Shown: one piece after another, positions 9,539 to 19,160 of the stretch | How the letters are laid out: each line of letters starts with the position of its first letter | Position numbering within the stretch: position 1 is the stretch's first letter | Origin: an uncultured Psychroserpens sp. | Lineage (GTDB): Bacteria > Bacteroidota > Bacteroidia > Flavobacteriales > Flavobacteriaceae | Length of the DNA: 64,000 nt | Direction of reading: 5' to 3' | Assembly: GCA_947489585.1 (NCBI GenBank) | Contig: CANLEE010000002.1 | Location: 1-64,000 of the forward strand | Made by a program: the position numbers and the translations under genes | The notes under the pieces: model-generated | Told to the model about the DNA's origin: nothing | Database searches by the model: none | The model's input: only the letters and a program-made list of their open reading frames with translations

Positions 9539-10924
9539 ATGAAAAGATTAATTATTGTTCTGTTTGCAATTTCAATAATTGCCTGTAAACAAGAACCAAA
9601 AATCGATTACGCTGTCGTTTCTGGCAAAGTTGAAAATTCTAAAGCTACAACAGCGACTTTAAAAAGTGCCGATTTTAAAGCTGAAATATCAGTAGATGAG
9701 AATGGTACCTTCTCTGACACATTACGTATTCCTGAAAATGGATTCTACTCACTTTCAATTGGTAGAGAGTATACACCTGTTTACTTAAGTACTGGTGATA
9801 ATTTAACTATTACTGTTGATGCTAAAAACTTTGACAAAAGCATTACCTATTCTGGTGAAGGTGCTGTTGAAAACAATTACTTAGCTGCTAAAACTTTGGA
9901 AAACATAAAAACTACATCAGATCGTGCTACATTTTATTCTGTAGAAGAAGCTGATTTCAAAAAGGCGATTTCTGAAATGAAATCAAAAAATGAAACACGT
10001 TTAAATGAGTTAGCAATTACCGACGAAGTATTTTTAACTTCTGAAAAACAAAATCTTATATATGATAACTACTCAATGCTTAAAAATTATTCGCAGAGAC
10101 ATGGTTATTATACTAAAAAAGAAAATTTTAAAGTTTCAGAAAACTTTTTCCCTGAGGAACTAAAAAATATGACTTTTGATAATGCTGAAGATTATAAATC
10201 ATCCCAGTCATACAAAAACATGGCATTTGGTCAAACTCTTGATGATCTTTTTGAACCAATAGGCGATGATATTAATGCAATCACTACAAGTGATTTAAAA
10301 AGTTTGGAAAACATTAAAGTTGCTGCATTAAAAGATGATGTGATAGATTATTTAAGTAAGTTTTTAGTATCTCCTGCAAATTCAAATATGGAGTCTATCT
10401 ATAATTTCTTAAAGACTAATTCAACTAAGGAAGACACAAAAAAATTACTCACTGAAACATTTGAAAAAAATAAAGATTTAGTGAGAGGAAAACCTTCGCC
10501 TGAATTTGTGAATTATGAAAACCATCAAGGTGGTGAAATGTCATTAGCTGATTTAAAAGGAAAATATGTTTACGTAGATGTATGGGCGACATGGTGTGGA
10601 CCATGCATTAGAGAAATTCCATCATTAAAAGAAGTGGAGAAGAAATTTCATAACGAAAATATAGCCTTTGTAAGCACGTCAATTGACGAAGCAAAAAATC
10701 ACGATAAATGGGTAACTATGGTAAATGAAAAAGAGTTAAGTGGTGTACAATTAATGGCAGACAATGATTGGACTTCTGATTTCGTTAAAGGCTATGGTAT
10801 TCAAGGGATTCCTAGATTTATTTTAATCGATCCTGATGGGAATATTGTTAGTGCTGATGCGCCAAGACCATCAGATCCTAAACTTGTAAAAATGTTAGAA
10901 GAGGAGCTTAAAATGCAACCTTAA
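9539..10924 (+). CDS. TlpA-family thiol-disulfide oxidoreductase lipoprotein
   Basis: The 461-residue protein begins with a lipoprotein signal (IIAC, lipidated Cys16). Residues about 20-110 form a small beta-rich N-terminal domain resembling DUF4369; a long helical middle follows. From about residue 317 it is a TlpA/ResA-like thioredoxin domain with the redox motif WCGPC (Cys353, Cys356) and a cis-proline region GIQGIPRFILID. Such proteins reduce or exchange disulfides at the periplasmic face of the membrane, for example during cytochrome c maturation; the substrate here is unknown. It is a single gene ending in a strong terminator shared with the convergent nnr gene. Confidence 0.88.
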   Translation: MKRLIIVLFAISIIACKQEPKIDYAVVSGKVENSKATTATLKSADFKAEISVDENGTFSDTLRIPENGFYSLSIGREYTPVYLSTGDNLTITVDAKNFDKSITYSGEGAVENNYLAAKTLENIKTTSDRATFYSVEEADFKKAISEMKSKNETRLNELAITDEVFLTSEKQNLIYDNYSMLKNYSQRHGYYTKKENFKVSENFFPEELKNMTFDNAEDYKSSQSYKNMAFGQTLDDLFEPIGDDINAITTSDLKSLENIKVAALKDDVIDYLSKFLVSPANSNMESIYNFLKTNSTKEDTKKLLTETFEKNKDLVRGKPSPEFVNYENHQGGEMSLADLKGKYVYVDVWATWCGPCIREIPSLKEVEKKFHNENIAFVSTSIDEAKNHDKWVTMVNEKELSGVQLMADNDWTSDFVKGYGIQGIPRFILIDPDGNIVSADAPRPSDPKLVKMLEEELKMQP

Positions 10925-10941
10925 TCTATAAATTCAAAAAT

Positions 10942-10973
10942 AAAAAAAGCCGCTAAATTTAGCGGCTTTTTTT
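10942..10973. terminator. Bidirectional terminator between the TlpA-like gene and nnr
   Basis: A perfect 18-bp palindrome, GCCGCTAAATTTAGCGGC (10949-10966), has an A-run before and a T-run after it, so it can terminate both convergent genes. Confidence 0.93.
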
Positions 10974-10975
10974 AT

Positions 10976-12532
10976 TTACGATTCTTTAGGCTCAACTTCA
11001 TCAACTTGAGGCTGTTCGGGTTGCTTAAATAAATCCATATAGGCTTCACCCAGAGCATCAATTATATAGCTTGCAATTAGACTTTGATAACCTACATCTT
11101 CAATAGCTATATCAGCAGCTTTACCATGCAAATACACTCCAAAAACAGTAGCTGCAAGAGCATCATATCCTTGAGACATTAATCCCGTGATAATACCGGT
11201 TAACACATCACCAGATCCTGCAGTTGCCATACCTGGATTTCCTGTTGTATTTACATAATATTTGTCATTATAAACCGTAATCGTATTAGCACCTTTTATC
11301 ACCAAAATAACCTTATGCTTTTTTGAGAAGGCTTTTGCCTTTTTGAGTTTATCAAAATCGTCTTTCCATTTTCCTATTAAACGCTCTAATTCTTTTGGAT
11401 GTGGTGTTAAAACTGTGGCCTCTTCAGGAAGAAGTTTTAAAAGTGTTTTTTTCTTTGATATTATATTTAATCCATCAGCATCAATGACTAACGGAATTTT
11501 GTTAGTTTTTAAGAATTTTTCTAATGCAAAAACTGTTTCATTTTCAATTCCCATACCAATTCCTAAACCAATCACCTTAGGTTCTATATCAAAGACAATA
11601 TCAGATATCATAGTATCATTCACATCAGTAATCACCATAGCTTCTGGAAACGCTGTTTGTATAATTTGATAACCGCATTTTGGCACATAAGAGGTTACTA
11701 ATCCAGCTCCAATTGATAATGCTGCTCTACTCGCTAATAGCACAGAACCTATTTTCCCATAACTACCGCCAATAATCAAACTATGTCCAAAATCTCCTTT
11801 ATGAGCATACTTTTCTCGCGGCCTATAAATTGGTAAAACTTCATGTTTCCCAATCAATTCTGCTTCAGTCTCTGTCATGTATAAAAACTCTCTGTCAATA
11901 CCAATATCGAGGACTTCCCATTGCACCGAATATTTTGAAGTATCTGGCAAAAAGAAGACCAATTTAGGTGACTGAAAACTTAAGGTATAATTTGCCCAAA
12001 CAACACCATTATCATCTTCTGGAACTTTATCAGTATAAAGCCCTGAAGGGATGTCTACAGAAAGCGTGAATGCTTGACTATTTCTTAAATGAACAAATAA
12101 GGATTTCACCCAATCATTTGCTGATCTGTTGAGTCCAATTCCAAAAATAGCATCAACAATAATATCGTCTTTATTAATCTCAGGGAAATCGGCCTCACAA
12201 GCCAACATATCTGGCCATTTCTTTGTAGTTTGCTTAATTAAATCATAGTTAATCAAAAAGTCTTTTGAACGTTTATCGCTACAATTTACCACATAGGTTT
12301 TTACATTATAACCATGAGTAATTAAATGTCTCGCTATAACCAATCCATCACCACCATTATTCCCTATACCACAAAATACATGAATGGGTACTTGAGCACC
12401 TTGCATGCGCAGATGCAGCCAGTTAAAAATTTGAATTCCTGCACGTTCCATTAATTCGGTAGATGAGATATTTTGTTTTTTCGAAGTCAATTGATCCCCT
12501 TCGTAAATTTGCGCTTTAGAAAAAATCTTCAT
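10976..12532 (-). CDS. nnrD: Bifunctional NAD(P)H-hydrate epimerase / ADP-dependent dehydratase
   Basis: Repairs damaged NADH and NADPH hydrates: the N-terminal domain epimerises R- and S-NAD(P)HX and the C-terminal domain dehydrates S-NAD(P)HX using ADP. The 518 residues match the fused bacterial form (NnrE plus NnrD, E. coli YjeF). Residues about 1-215 are the YjeF-N domain with GIGNNGGDG at 55-63 and DIPSGLYTD; residues about 230-500 are the ribokinase-like domain with GNPGMATAGSGD at about 431-442. The short acidic tail (EQPQVDEVEPKES) is probably disordered. It is a single gene convergent with the TlpA-like gene and divergent from the thr operon. Confidence 0.93.
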   Translation of the reverse strand: MKIFSKAQIYEGDQLTSKKQNISSTELMERAGIQIFNWLHLRMQGAQVPIHVFCGIGNNGGDGLVIARHLITHGYNVKTYVVNCSDKRSKDFLINYDLIKQTTKKWPDMLACEADFPEINKDDIIVDAIFGIGLNRSANDWVKSLFVHLRNSQAFTLSVDIPSGLYTDKVPEDDNGVVWANYTLSFQSPKLVFFLPDTSKYSVQWEVLDIGIDREFLYMTETEAELIGKHEVLPIYRPREKYAHKGDFGHSLIIGGSYGKIGSVLLASRAALSIGAGLVTSYVPKCGYQIIQTAFPEAMVITDVNDTMISDIVFDIEPKVIGLGIGMGIENETVFALEKFLKTNKIPLVIDADGLNIISKKKTLLKLLPEEATVLTPHPKELERLIGKWKDDFDKLKKAKAFSKKHKVILVIKGANTITVYNDKYYVNTTGNPGMATAGSGDVLTGIITGLMSQGYDALAATVFGVYLHGKAADIAIEDVGYQSLIASYIIDALGEAYMDLFKQPEQPQVDEVEPKES

Positions 12533-12664
12533 GTATGAGGTATAAAATCGGTTGTTAAATTGTCAGTTTTTATAACTTAAATAGTAGATTACGCTAATTT
12601 TTCTGTGTTAAACTGAAAAATACGTAAAACGACCCGTTAAGTTTTTTTATTCTTGTAAAAATAA

Positions 12665-12672
12665 TACTTTTG
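12665..12672 (+). promoter_or_regulatory. -7 promoter element of the thr operon
   Basis: TACTTTTG fits TAnnTTTG exactly. Transcription would begin near 12679, about 14 nt before the leader ORF and about 168 nt before thrA. The upstream -33 region is only T-rich. Confidence 0.6.
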
Positions 12673-12692
12673 AAAGGTATAGACTACTATAA

Positions 12693-12779
12693 ATGCAAAA
12701 CGAAACACAAATATCATCTCATATCATCTCAATTAGCTTTGGGACGACTATTATTATGACAACCCTTAGGGGTTATTAA
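12693..12779 (+). CDS. thrL: Threonine/isoleucine-rich leader peptide of the thr operon
   Basis: A 28-codon ORF from ATG to TAA lies between the promoter-like site and thrA. Its product contains SHIISISFGTTIIMTT: six Ile and five Thr in 28 residues, including TT-II and TT pairs. Leader peptides rich in the regulatory amino acids (Thr and Ile) are the hallmark of thr operon attenuation in proteobacteria, so the composition and location point to ribosome-mediated control of thrABC. It is too short for usual gene calling. What is seen is the ORF, its composition and position; the attenuation role is inferred. Confidence 0.72.
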   Translation: MQNETQISSHIISISFGTTIIMTTLRGY

Positions 12780-12795
12780 TCCATATCTTCAACCC
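12761..12795 (+). promoter_or_regulatory. Alternative pairings downstream of the thr leader (possible attenuator)
   Basis: AACCC (12761-12765) can pair with GGGTT (12770-12774) across a TTAG loop, and the same GGGTT can instead pair with AACCC at 12791-12795. The first hairpin covers the end of the leader ORF, so a ribosome translating or stalled there would change which pairing forms. No U-rich terminator follows, so the output mechanism is unclear; stems are only 5 bp. Confidence 0.4.
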
Positions 12796-12846
12796 ATTTA
12801 TATCCTTTTAGGAAAAACCAACTTAATTACTTTTAAATAACTATAG

Positions 12847-15291
12847 ATGAATGTTTTAAAATTCGGTGGAACTTCAGTAGGTTCAGCAAAAAATATTAAT
12901 AATGTCATTTCTATTCTAGAAAATTACTCAAAAACCGACAAGCTAATTTGTGTCGTTTCAGCAGTAGGTGGCATAACAGATAAATTGCTAAAAGCAGGAG
13001 AATTAGCTCAAAATAAAGATAGCGACTACACCTCACAATTTGATTTAATTACAGAAATTCATCAAACTATTTTATCTGAATTAATTCCTTCTGATAATAA
13101 TGCAATTTTAAATCATCTTAATGATAAATTACAAGAGTTGAGAAGTCTTTTAGATGGCATATTTCTGATTAACGAAATATCACCTAAAACATCTGATAAG
13201 TTAGTTAGTTTTGGCGAATTATTATCTTCTTTTATGATTACAGAAACGATGAGAAAAAGAAACTTAGACTGTCTTAGAAAAAACAGTCAAGAACTCATCG
13301 TCACCAATTCTAATTTCACTAAAGCCGAAGTTATTTATAAGCAAACTAACAACAATATAAAACACTATTTTTCTGAAGCGAAACAACAAATAACGATTCT
13401 GCCAGGCTTTATTTCTAAATCAACTACTGGAGAGGTTACGACTTTAGGCCGTGGTGGTTCAGATTTTACAGCAGCAATTGTCGCTTCAGCTTTAAAAGTT
13501 AATCAGCTTGAAATTTGGACTGATGTTAGTGGTATGTTTACAGCAAATCCAAAATTAGTAAAACAGGCAATTCCAATTAAAAAATTATCGTATCAAGAAG
13601 CTATGGAGCTATCACATTTTGGCGCCAAAGTTTTGTATGCTCCAACTGTGCAACCTGCTTTAGATGCAGAAATCCCTATTCTTATAAAAAACACCTTAAA
13701 ACCTAATGATGAAGGCACTGTCATTTCTAAAACGGCTAAACAAAATGGGTTAGCAGTAAAAGGGATTAGCCATATTAGTGATATCTCATTAATTACTTTG
13801 CAAGGAAGCGGAATGGTAGGTATTCCTGGATTTTCTAAACGCTTATTTGAAACGTTAGCAAATGAAAAAATTAATGTTATTTTAATTACTCAAGCCTCAT
13901 CAGAACATTCAATTTGTTTGGGTATTGACCAAAAGGATGTCGATGCAGCAAAATTAGCCATAGACGATTCTTTTGAATATGAAATATCACTTCATAAAAT
14001 AGACCCAATAATTGTTGAGAACGATCTTTCTATAGTAGCCTTAGTGGGTGACAATATGAAAAACCATCAAGGCATTAGTGGTAAAATGTTTAGAGGTTTA
14101 GGAAAAAACAATATCAATATTAGAGCCATTGCTCAAGGTGCTTCAGAACGAAATATTTCGGCTGTAATTGCAAAAAAAGATGTAAAAAAAGCGCTTAACA
14201 CCTTACATGAAAGCTTCTTTGAAGTCAAGACAAAGCAGCTCAATATTTTTATTACTGGTATTGGTAATGTTGGTGAAAAACTTATAGATCAAATTCAGCA
14301 ACAGCATTTATTTTTAAAGAAAAAATTAAAAATTGATGTGAGAATTATCGGAATGGCTAATTCGCGTAAAATGATTTTTAATGAAGATGGAATCGATTTG
14401 GATAATTGGGCGGCTCAATTTCATTATGCTAATAAATCGAGTTTGAGCGGCTTTTTTGACAAGGTTATTGAGCTCAATTTAAGAAACAGTATCTTTGTTG
14501 ATATTACTGCAAATGAAGCTGTAGCAAACATATACGATGATTACCTAAGACATAGTATTGCTGTTGTTGCATGTAATAAAATTGCATGTGCCAGCTCTTA
14601 TGAAAATTATAAAAACCTAAAAAGACTTTCGTTAAAATACAATACTCCTTTTTTGTTCGAAACAAACGTTGGTGCAGGATTACCAATCATTAACACATTG
14701 AATAATTTAGTTGCTTCTGGAGATAAAGTTATAAGCATTGAAGCAGTTTTATCTGGTAGTTTAAACTTTGTATTCAATAATTTCAGTGACAAAAATAATT
14801 TTCATGATATCGTAAAGCGAGCTCAATTTGAAGGTTATACAGAACCAGATCCAAGAATAGACTTAAGTGGCATTGATGTTGCAAGAAAGATGCTAATTTT
14901 AGCTAGAGAAAATGGTATGTCAATGGAAATTAATGATATTGAGAATAATACTTTTTTAACAAAAGCCAATTTAGAAAGCAGCTCAGTAGATGATTTTTAT
15001 AAGACTCTAAAGACTAATGAAGATCATTTTCAAAAACTATATACTTCGGCTAAAAACAATAATTGTCAACTTAAATACGTAGCAGAATTTAAAAAAGGTA
15101 AAGCTAAAGTTGGCTTAAAAGAAATCCCTGAAGGTCATCCATTTTTTAATTTAGAAGGCAAAGATAATATCGTAATGTTTCATACCGAACGTTATCCTGA
15201 GCAACCACTTATTGTAAAAGGCGCTGGTGCTGGTGCTGATGTTACTGCTTCTGGACTTTTTGCTGACATTATTAGAATAGGAAACAAATAA
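12847..15291 (+). CDS. thrA: Bifunctional aspartate kinase / homoserine dehydrogenase I
   Basis: Catalyses the first and third steps from aspartate to threonine: phosphorylation of aspartate and reduction of aspartate semialdehyde to homoserine. The 814 residues match the ThrA fusion length. The kinase domain starts with KFGGTSVGSA (residues 5-14) and has TLGRGGSDFTAA near residue 199. Two ACT-type regulatory segments lie at about 310-460 (VGIPGFSKRLFETLANEKIN and the GISGKMFRGLGKNNINIRAI region). The dehydrogenase starts near 467 (FITGIGNVGEKL) and carries EGYTEPDPRIDLSGID near 661. Feedback inhibition by threonine is usual for the fused enzyme. First gene of thrABC; its TAA overlaps the thrB ATG (TAATG). 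Confidence 0.96.
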   Translation: MNVLKFGGTSVGSAKNINNVISILENYSKTDKLICVVSAVGGITDKLLKAGELAQNKDSDYTSQFDLITEIHQTILSELIPSDNNAILNHLNDKLQELRSLLDGIFLINEISPKTSDKLVSFGELLSSFMITETMRKRNLDCLRKNSQELIVTNSNFTKAEVIYKQTNNNIKHYFSEAKQQITILPGFISKSTTGEVTTLGRGGSDFTAAIVASALKVNQLEIWTDVSGMFTANPKLVKQAIPIKKLSYQEAMELSHFGAKVLYAPTVQPALDAEIPILIKNTLKPNDEGTVISKTAKQNGLAVKGISHISDISLITLQGSGMVGIPGFSKRLFETLANEKINVILITQASSEHSICLGIDQKDVDAAKLAIDDSFEYEISLHKIDPIIVENDLSIVALVGDNMKNHQGISGKMFRGLGKNNINIRAIAQGASERNISAVIAKKDVKKALNTLHESFFEVKTKQLNIFITGIGNVGEKLIDQIQQQHLFLKKKLKIDVRIIGMANSRKMIFNEDGIDLDNWAAQFHYANKSSLSGFFDKVIELNLRNSIFVDITANEAVANIYDDYLRHSIAVVACNKIACASSYENYKNLKRLSLKYNTPFLFETNVGAGLPIINTLNNLVASGDKVISIEAVLSGSLNFVFNNFSDKNNFHDIVKRAQFEGYTEPDPRIDLSGIDVARKMLILARENGMSMEINDIENNTFLTKANLESSSVDDFYKTLKTNEDHFQKLYTSAKNNNCQLKYVAEFKKGKAKVGLKEIPEGHPFFNLEGKDNIVMFHTERYPEQPLIVKGAGAGADVTASGLFADIIRIGNK

Positions 15292-16211
15292 TGAAAGAAC
15301 TAAAAATATTTTCACCTGCAACAGTTGCAAATGTATCTTGCGGATTCGATGTTCTAGGATTTTGCCTTGATAGTATTGGTGATGAAATGATAATCCGAAA
15401 AACCGACAAAAAAGGGATTCATATTACCAAAATTGAAGGCTATGATTTACCCTATGAAGCCGAAAAAAATGTCGCTGGTGTTTCTGCCTTAGCAATGCTC
15501 GAAGATGCGCAACCAGACTGTGGGTTTGAAATCGAAATCTACAAAAACATAAAACCTGGAAGTGGTGTTGGAAGTAGTTCTGCAAGTGCTGTTGGCAGCG
15601 TTTTTGCCATGAATGAATTATTAGGAAAACCCTATAACAAAACTCAGCTTACTAACTTTGCAATGAAAGGTGAAGCTCTAGCAAGTCAAAGTGAGCATGC
15701 CGACAATATTGCTCCTGCCATTTTTGGAGGGTTTACGCTTGTAAAATCTGTAGCACCTTTAGAGGTCATACAACTACCTACTCCTAAAGATTTATTCGCT
15801 GTTATCATTCATCCGCAAATTGAAATAAAGACTTCAGAAGCTCGTTCGATTTTACCAAAACAAGTCGCCTTACAAGATGCCATAACACAATGGTCAAATG
15901 TAGGAAGCTTGGTACATGCATTACACACTAATGACTATACATTATTGAGCAAATCCTTGACTGATGTTGTGGTAGAACCCTATCGTAGTGAGTTAATCCC
16001 GCATTTTGATGCTGTTAGGCAAAATGCGCTTAAGCATGGTGCTTTAGGTTGTGGGATTTCTGGATCTGGGCCCTCAATTTTTAGTTTATGCCACGGAAAA
16101 GATAATGCTCAAAATGTAGCTAAAGCCATTAAAGATCTGTATTCAAAAACCAATATTCTCTTTGAAATTTATAGTTCGAAAATAAATACTCAAGGCATTA
16201 AAATATTATAG
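15291..16211 (+). CDS. thrB: Homoserine kinase
   Basis: Phosphorylates homoserine to O-phosphohomoserine with ATP, the fourth step to threonine. It is a 306-residue GHMP-family kinase with the phosphate-binding loop PGSGVGSSSASAVG at about residues 89-102, the N-terminal SPATVANVSCGFDVLGF signature and a C-terminal GCGISGSGPSIFSL motif. The start codon overlaps the thrA stop by one base, indicating translational coupling, and thrC begins directly after its stop. Confidence 0.96.
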   Translation: MKELKIFSPATVANVSCGFDVLGFCLDSIGDEMIIRKTDKKGIHITKIEGYDLPYEAEKNVAGVSALAMLEDAQPDCGFEIEIYKNIKPGSGVGSSSASAVGSVFAMNELLGKPYNKTQLTNFAMKGEALASQSEHADNIAPAIFGGFTLVKSVAPLEVIQLPTPKDLFAVIIHPQIEIKTSEARSILPKQVALQDAITQWSNVGSLVHALHTNDYTLLSKSLTDVVVEPYRSELIPHFDAVRQNALKHGALGCGISGSGPSIFSLCHGKDNAQNVAKAIKDLYSKTNILFEIYSSKINTQGIKIL

Positions 16212-17507
16212 ATGAATTATTACAGCCTAAATAGAAAAGCGCCAGACACAACCTTCACAAATGCTGTTATTAAAGGACTTGCACCAGATAGAGGTTTATA
16301 TTTCCCCGAAACAATTACACCGTTACCAACATCTTTCTTTGAAGATATTGATCATAAATCTTACAGTGAGATTGCCTTTGAAGCAATTCAACAATTCGTG
16401 AATCCCGAAATTCCGGAATCAGTTTTAAAGACAATTATTAAAGAGACCTTATCATTTGACTTTCCAGTTGTAAAACTCAACGACCATATTTCGACTTTAG
16501 AATTATTTCACGGACCAACGATGGCATTTAAAGATGTTGGTGCACGATTTATGGCAAGATGTTTAGGCTATTTCAATCAAAACAATGACAATGATGTTAC
16601 GGTTCTAGTTGCAACCTCTGGAGATACTGGAGGCGCTGTTGCAAATGGCTTTTTAGGAGTAAAAGGTGTTAAAGTTGTGATTTTATATCCTTCAGGAAAA
16701 GTGAGTGATATTCAAGAAAAACAATTAACAACCTTAGGTCAAAATATTACCGCTTTAGAAGTAGATGGTGTATTTGATGATTGTCAAGACATGGTAAAAA
16801 AAGCCTTTTTAGACGAATCCATCACGAGTAAAATGCAACTCACATCTGCCAACTCAATTAATGTAGCGAGATGGTTGCCACAACTCTTTTATTTTATGTT
16901 TGCCTATAAGCAACTGCATCAACAACATGATGATATTGTATTCTCTATTCCTAGTGGAAACTTTGGAAATATCTGCGCTGGAATGATTGCACAACAATTG
17001 GGCTTGCCAGTAAAACATTTTATCGCATCTAATAATGCAAATAATGTTGTGACAGAATATTTAAAAACCGAAAACTATACCCCAAAACCGTCTGTGCAAA
17101 CTATAAGCAATGCCATGGATGTTGGGAATCCAAGTAATTTTATTCGTATTCAAGAGATTTATAAGAATAATTTTGGGCAGCTAAAAACAAACTTATCATC
17201 ATTTAGTTACACTGATGGGGAAACCAAAGCCGCGTTATTAGAACTATACGAGCAATACAACTATGTTGCAGATCCTCATGGAGCTATTGGGTACTTAGGC
17301 TGTAAAGACTATCTTAAAACCAATGAAAATGTACACTGCGTGTTTTTAGAAACTGCACATCCAACTAAATTTTTAGATGTGGTTGAAGATGTTATCCACA
17401 CTACAGTGGATTTACCGCCTCAAATTCAATCAGTTATGGGCAAAAATAAGGTTGCAAAGCAAATTTCTAATTATGAGGGGTTAAAAGCGTTTTTGTTAAA
17501 TGCTTAA
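16212..17507 (+). CDS. thrC: Threonine synthase
   Basis: Converts O-phosphohomoserine to threonine using pyridoxal phosphate. The 431-residue protein has the PLP-binding lysine in HGPTMAFKDVGARF (about residues 100-113, Lys107), the phosphate-binding ATSGDTGGAVANGF (from about 134) and NARWLPQ-type substrate residues (SINVARWLPQ). Its length matches the bacterial class that takes phosphohomoserine directly. It is last in thrABC, starting immediately after the thrB stop; it is convergent with the aminopeptidase gene 20 bp away and no clear terminator is seen between them. Confidence 0.96.
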   Translation: MNYYSLNRKAPDTTFTNAVIKGLAPDRGLYFPETITPLPTSFFEDIDHKSYSEIAFEAIQQFVNPEIPESVLKTIIKETLSFDFPVVKLNDHISTLELFHGPTMAFKDVGARFMARCLGYFNQNNDNDVTVLVATSGDTGGAVANGFLGVKGVKVVILYPSGKVSDIQEKQLTTLGQNITALEVDGVFDDCQDMVKKAFLDESITSKMQLTSANSINVARWLPQLFYFMFAYKQLHQQHDDIVFSIPSGNFGNICAGMIAQQLGLPVKHFIASNNANNVVTEYLKTENYTPKPSVQTISNAMDVGNPSNFIRIQEIYKNNFGQLKTNLSSFSYTDGETKAALLELYEQYNYVADPHGAIGYLGCKDYLKTNENVHCVFLETAHPTKFLDVVEDVIHTTVDLPPQIQSVMGKNKVAKQISNYEGLKAFLLNA

Positions 17508-17527
17508 ATTTAGGGATATCAAAACAC

Positions 17528-19006
17528 CTAATCCAACTTAGGCAATTTTAAAGCATTTAAAATACTCTTTTCTTTCATTAATTTTTCAATCGCATCTGAA
17601 GTTCGAGGTGCATCAGCAGATAAATTAACAGGGCCATTTTCAGTGACTAAAATATCATCCTCTATTCGAACAGCGATACCATACCATTTTGGGTCACAAT
17701 CGCTTCCGTCAGGAATATAAATTCCGGGCTCGACAGTTATCACCATATTCGCTTTTAGTTTACCTCTCGTATTTGGGTCATGAACATCTAGTCCTATATG
17801 ATGTGACGTACCATGTGGAAAATACTGCCTTGCATCCTTATCATTTTTTGCGATACCTAAATCTATTAACCCTCTATATACCACTTGTCTTGCAGCACTA
17901 TCACATGACCTTGTTGTATTTCCAATTACTGTAGCCTGAATACCTGCTTCTTGAGCAGCATATACAATATCATAAATCGCTCTTTGTTCTTTATTAAATT
18001 TCCCATTAGCAGGAATTGTTCGTGTTACATCTGCGGTATAACCATGGTATTCAGCACCTAAGTCCATAAGCACCAAATCATTCTCTAATTTCATTTTATT
18101 ATTTTCGATATAATGCAATATACAACCATTATTTCCAGCACCTACAGTACTGGGATAGCCTTCATATTCACTACCATATTTTTTGTAGATATATTCATGT
18201 ACACCTTGAACTTCAGTTTCTGACATCTCAGGATGCATCGCTTTCATGATCTCACGTTGCCCAATTGCCGAAATACGAGCAGCCTTCTTCAATAACACTA
18301 CCTCTTCTGGTGTTTTGACCTCACGCAATTGTGCCATTAAACTCCCTAAACTTCTGGTATCTCTTTTTACAGTTTCAGTCTGTATCTTTGCATTAACATT
18401 AGATTCAACATCATTAGTTTTATTTTCAATTGTATAATCATTAATAAGTTTAATTTGTGTTTTAAACGATTGAATTAAGTCATATAAATCGGCATTACTT
18501 CGTGTATTTCTATAATCATCTCTAAATCCAAAATACATCACCTTATCATAGCTTGTAAAATCGATTCCAGAATTTAAAAATACTTTACCTACAAACACTT
18601 GTTCAAACCCTAATTGCTCTTTAGTCGCATTTACTCCCAATCTACGTCCTGTCCATTGTTCAGCACTAGGATTACGTTCTTGTACATATAATTTTTCGTT
18701 ATAGGTTTTACCATTGTCTCCTATTTGATTTTCAGAATAAATCACTAGCACAGCATGAGGTTCTTTATAACCTGTTAGATAATAAAAATTAGGATCTTGG
18801 TGATACACATAATTTATATCATTAGCTCGATTACGAACTGCATTAGCAAAAAATACAGCCACACTATTTGGTGGCATATTAGAACGCAAAGCATCTCTCC
18901 TACTTTTATGGAATTCTTTGCCTAAATAATCCTTAGGTAAGCCTTCTTGAGCAAACCCTAAAAATAGAACGAAACATAATGCAAAAGCAGTAGTAATAAC
19001 TTTCAT
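17528..19006 (-). CDS. Aminopeptidase P family (Xaa-Pro) metallopeptidase, secreted
   Basis: Likely releases N-terminal residues preceding proline. The 492-residue protein begins with a signal peptide (VITTAFALCFVLFLGFAQ), so it probably acts in the periplasm or outside the cell. The N-terminal half matches the aminopeptidase P N-domain (YLTGYKEPHAVLVI). The C-terminal M24 pita-bread domain carries the dinuclear-metal ligands: DLGAEYHGYTADVTRTIP near residue 314, HGTSHHIGLDVHD near 397, VEPGIYIP near 422 and RIEDDILVT near 446. A secreted form is common in flavobacteria. It is a single gene transcribed toward thrC. Confidence 0.92.
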   Translation of the reverse strand: MKVITTAFALCFVLFLGFAQEGLPKDYLGKEFHKSRRDALRSNMPPNSVAVFFANAVRNRANDINYVYHQDPNFYYLTGYKEPHAVLVIYSENQIGDNGKTYNEKLYVQERNPSAEQWTGRRLGVNATKEQLGFEQVFVGKVFLNSGIDFTSYDKVMYFGFRDDYRNTRSNADLYDLIQSFKTQIKLINDYTIENKTNDVESNVNAKIQTETVKRDTRSLGSLMAQLREVKTPEEVVLLKKAARISAIGQREIMKAMHPEMSETEVQGVHEYIYKKYGSEYEGYPSTVGAGNNGCILHYIENNKMKLENDLVLMDLGAEYHGYTADVTRTIPANGKFNKEQRAIYDIVYAAQEAGIQATVIGNTTRSCDSAARQVVYRGLIDLGIAKNDKDARQYFPHGTSHHIGLDVHDPNTRGKLKANMVITVEPGIYIPDGSDCDPKWYGIAVRIEDDILVTENGPVNLSADAPRTSDAIEKLMKEKSILNALKLPKLD

Positions 19007-19160
19007 TAAATTTTAAGTTTTAATATTGCTGAAAATTAGTGATTAATTATCCTTTTCTGAAGAAAATATTTCAATATTAGTAGTTTTTAAATCTGTTATT
19101 ATAGTTTTACTTAGCTTAGTTTTTTTAAACTTCAAATAAAAAAAATCATTATATTTCTAT

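Larger units (their letters stand above)
12533..12846. other. Regulatory region between nnr and the thr operon
   Basis: This 314-bp gap holds the promoter-like TACTTTTG at 12665-12672, a 28-codon leader ORF (12693-12779) and mutually exclusive short pairings (12761-12795). I see no clear promoter for nnr on the minus strand. Confidence 0.6.

Noticed and set aside
12761..12795. Classical rho-independent attenuator terminator
   Set aside because: The pairings are short and no U-run follows; kept only as alternative pairings of uncertain effect.
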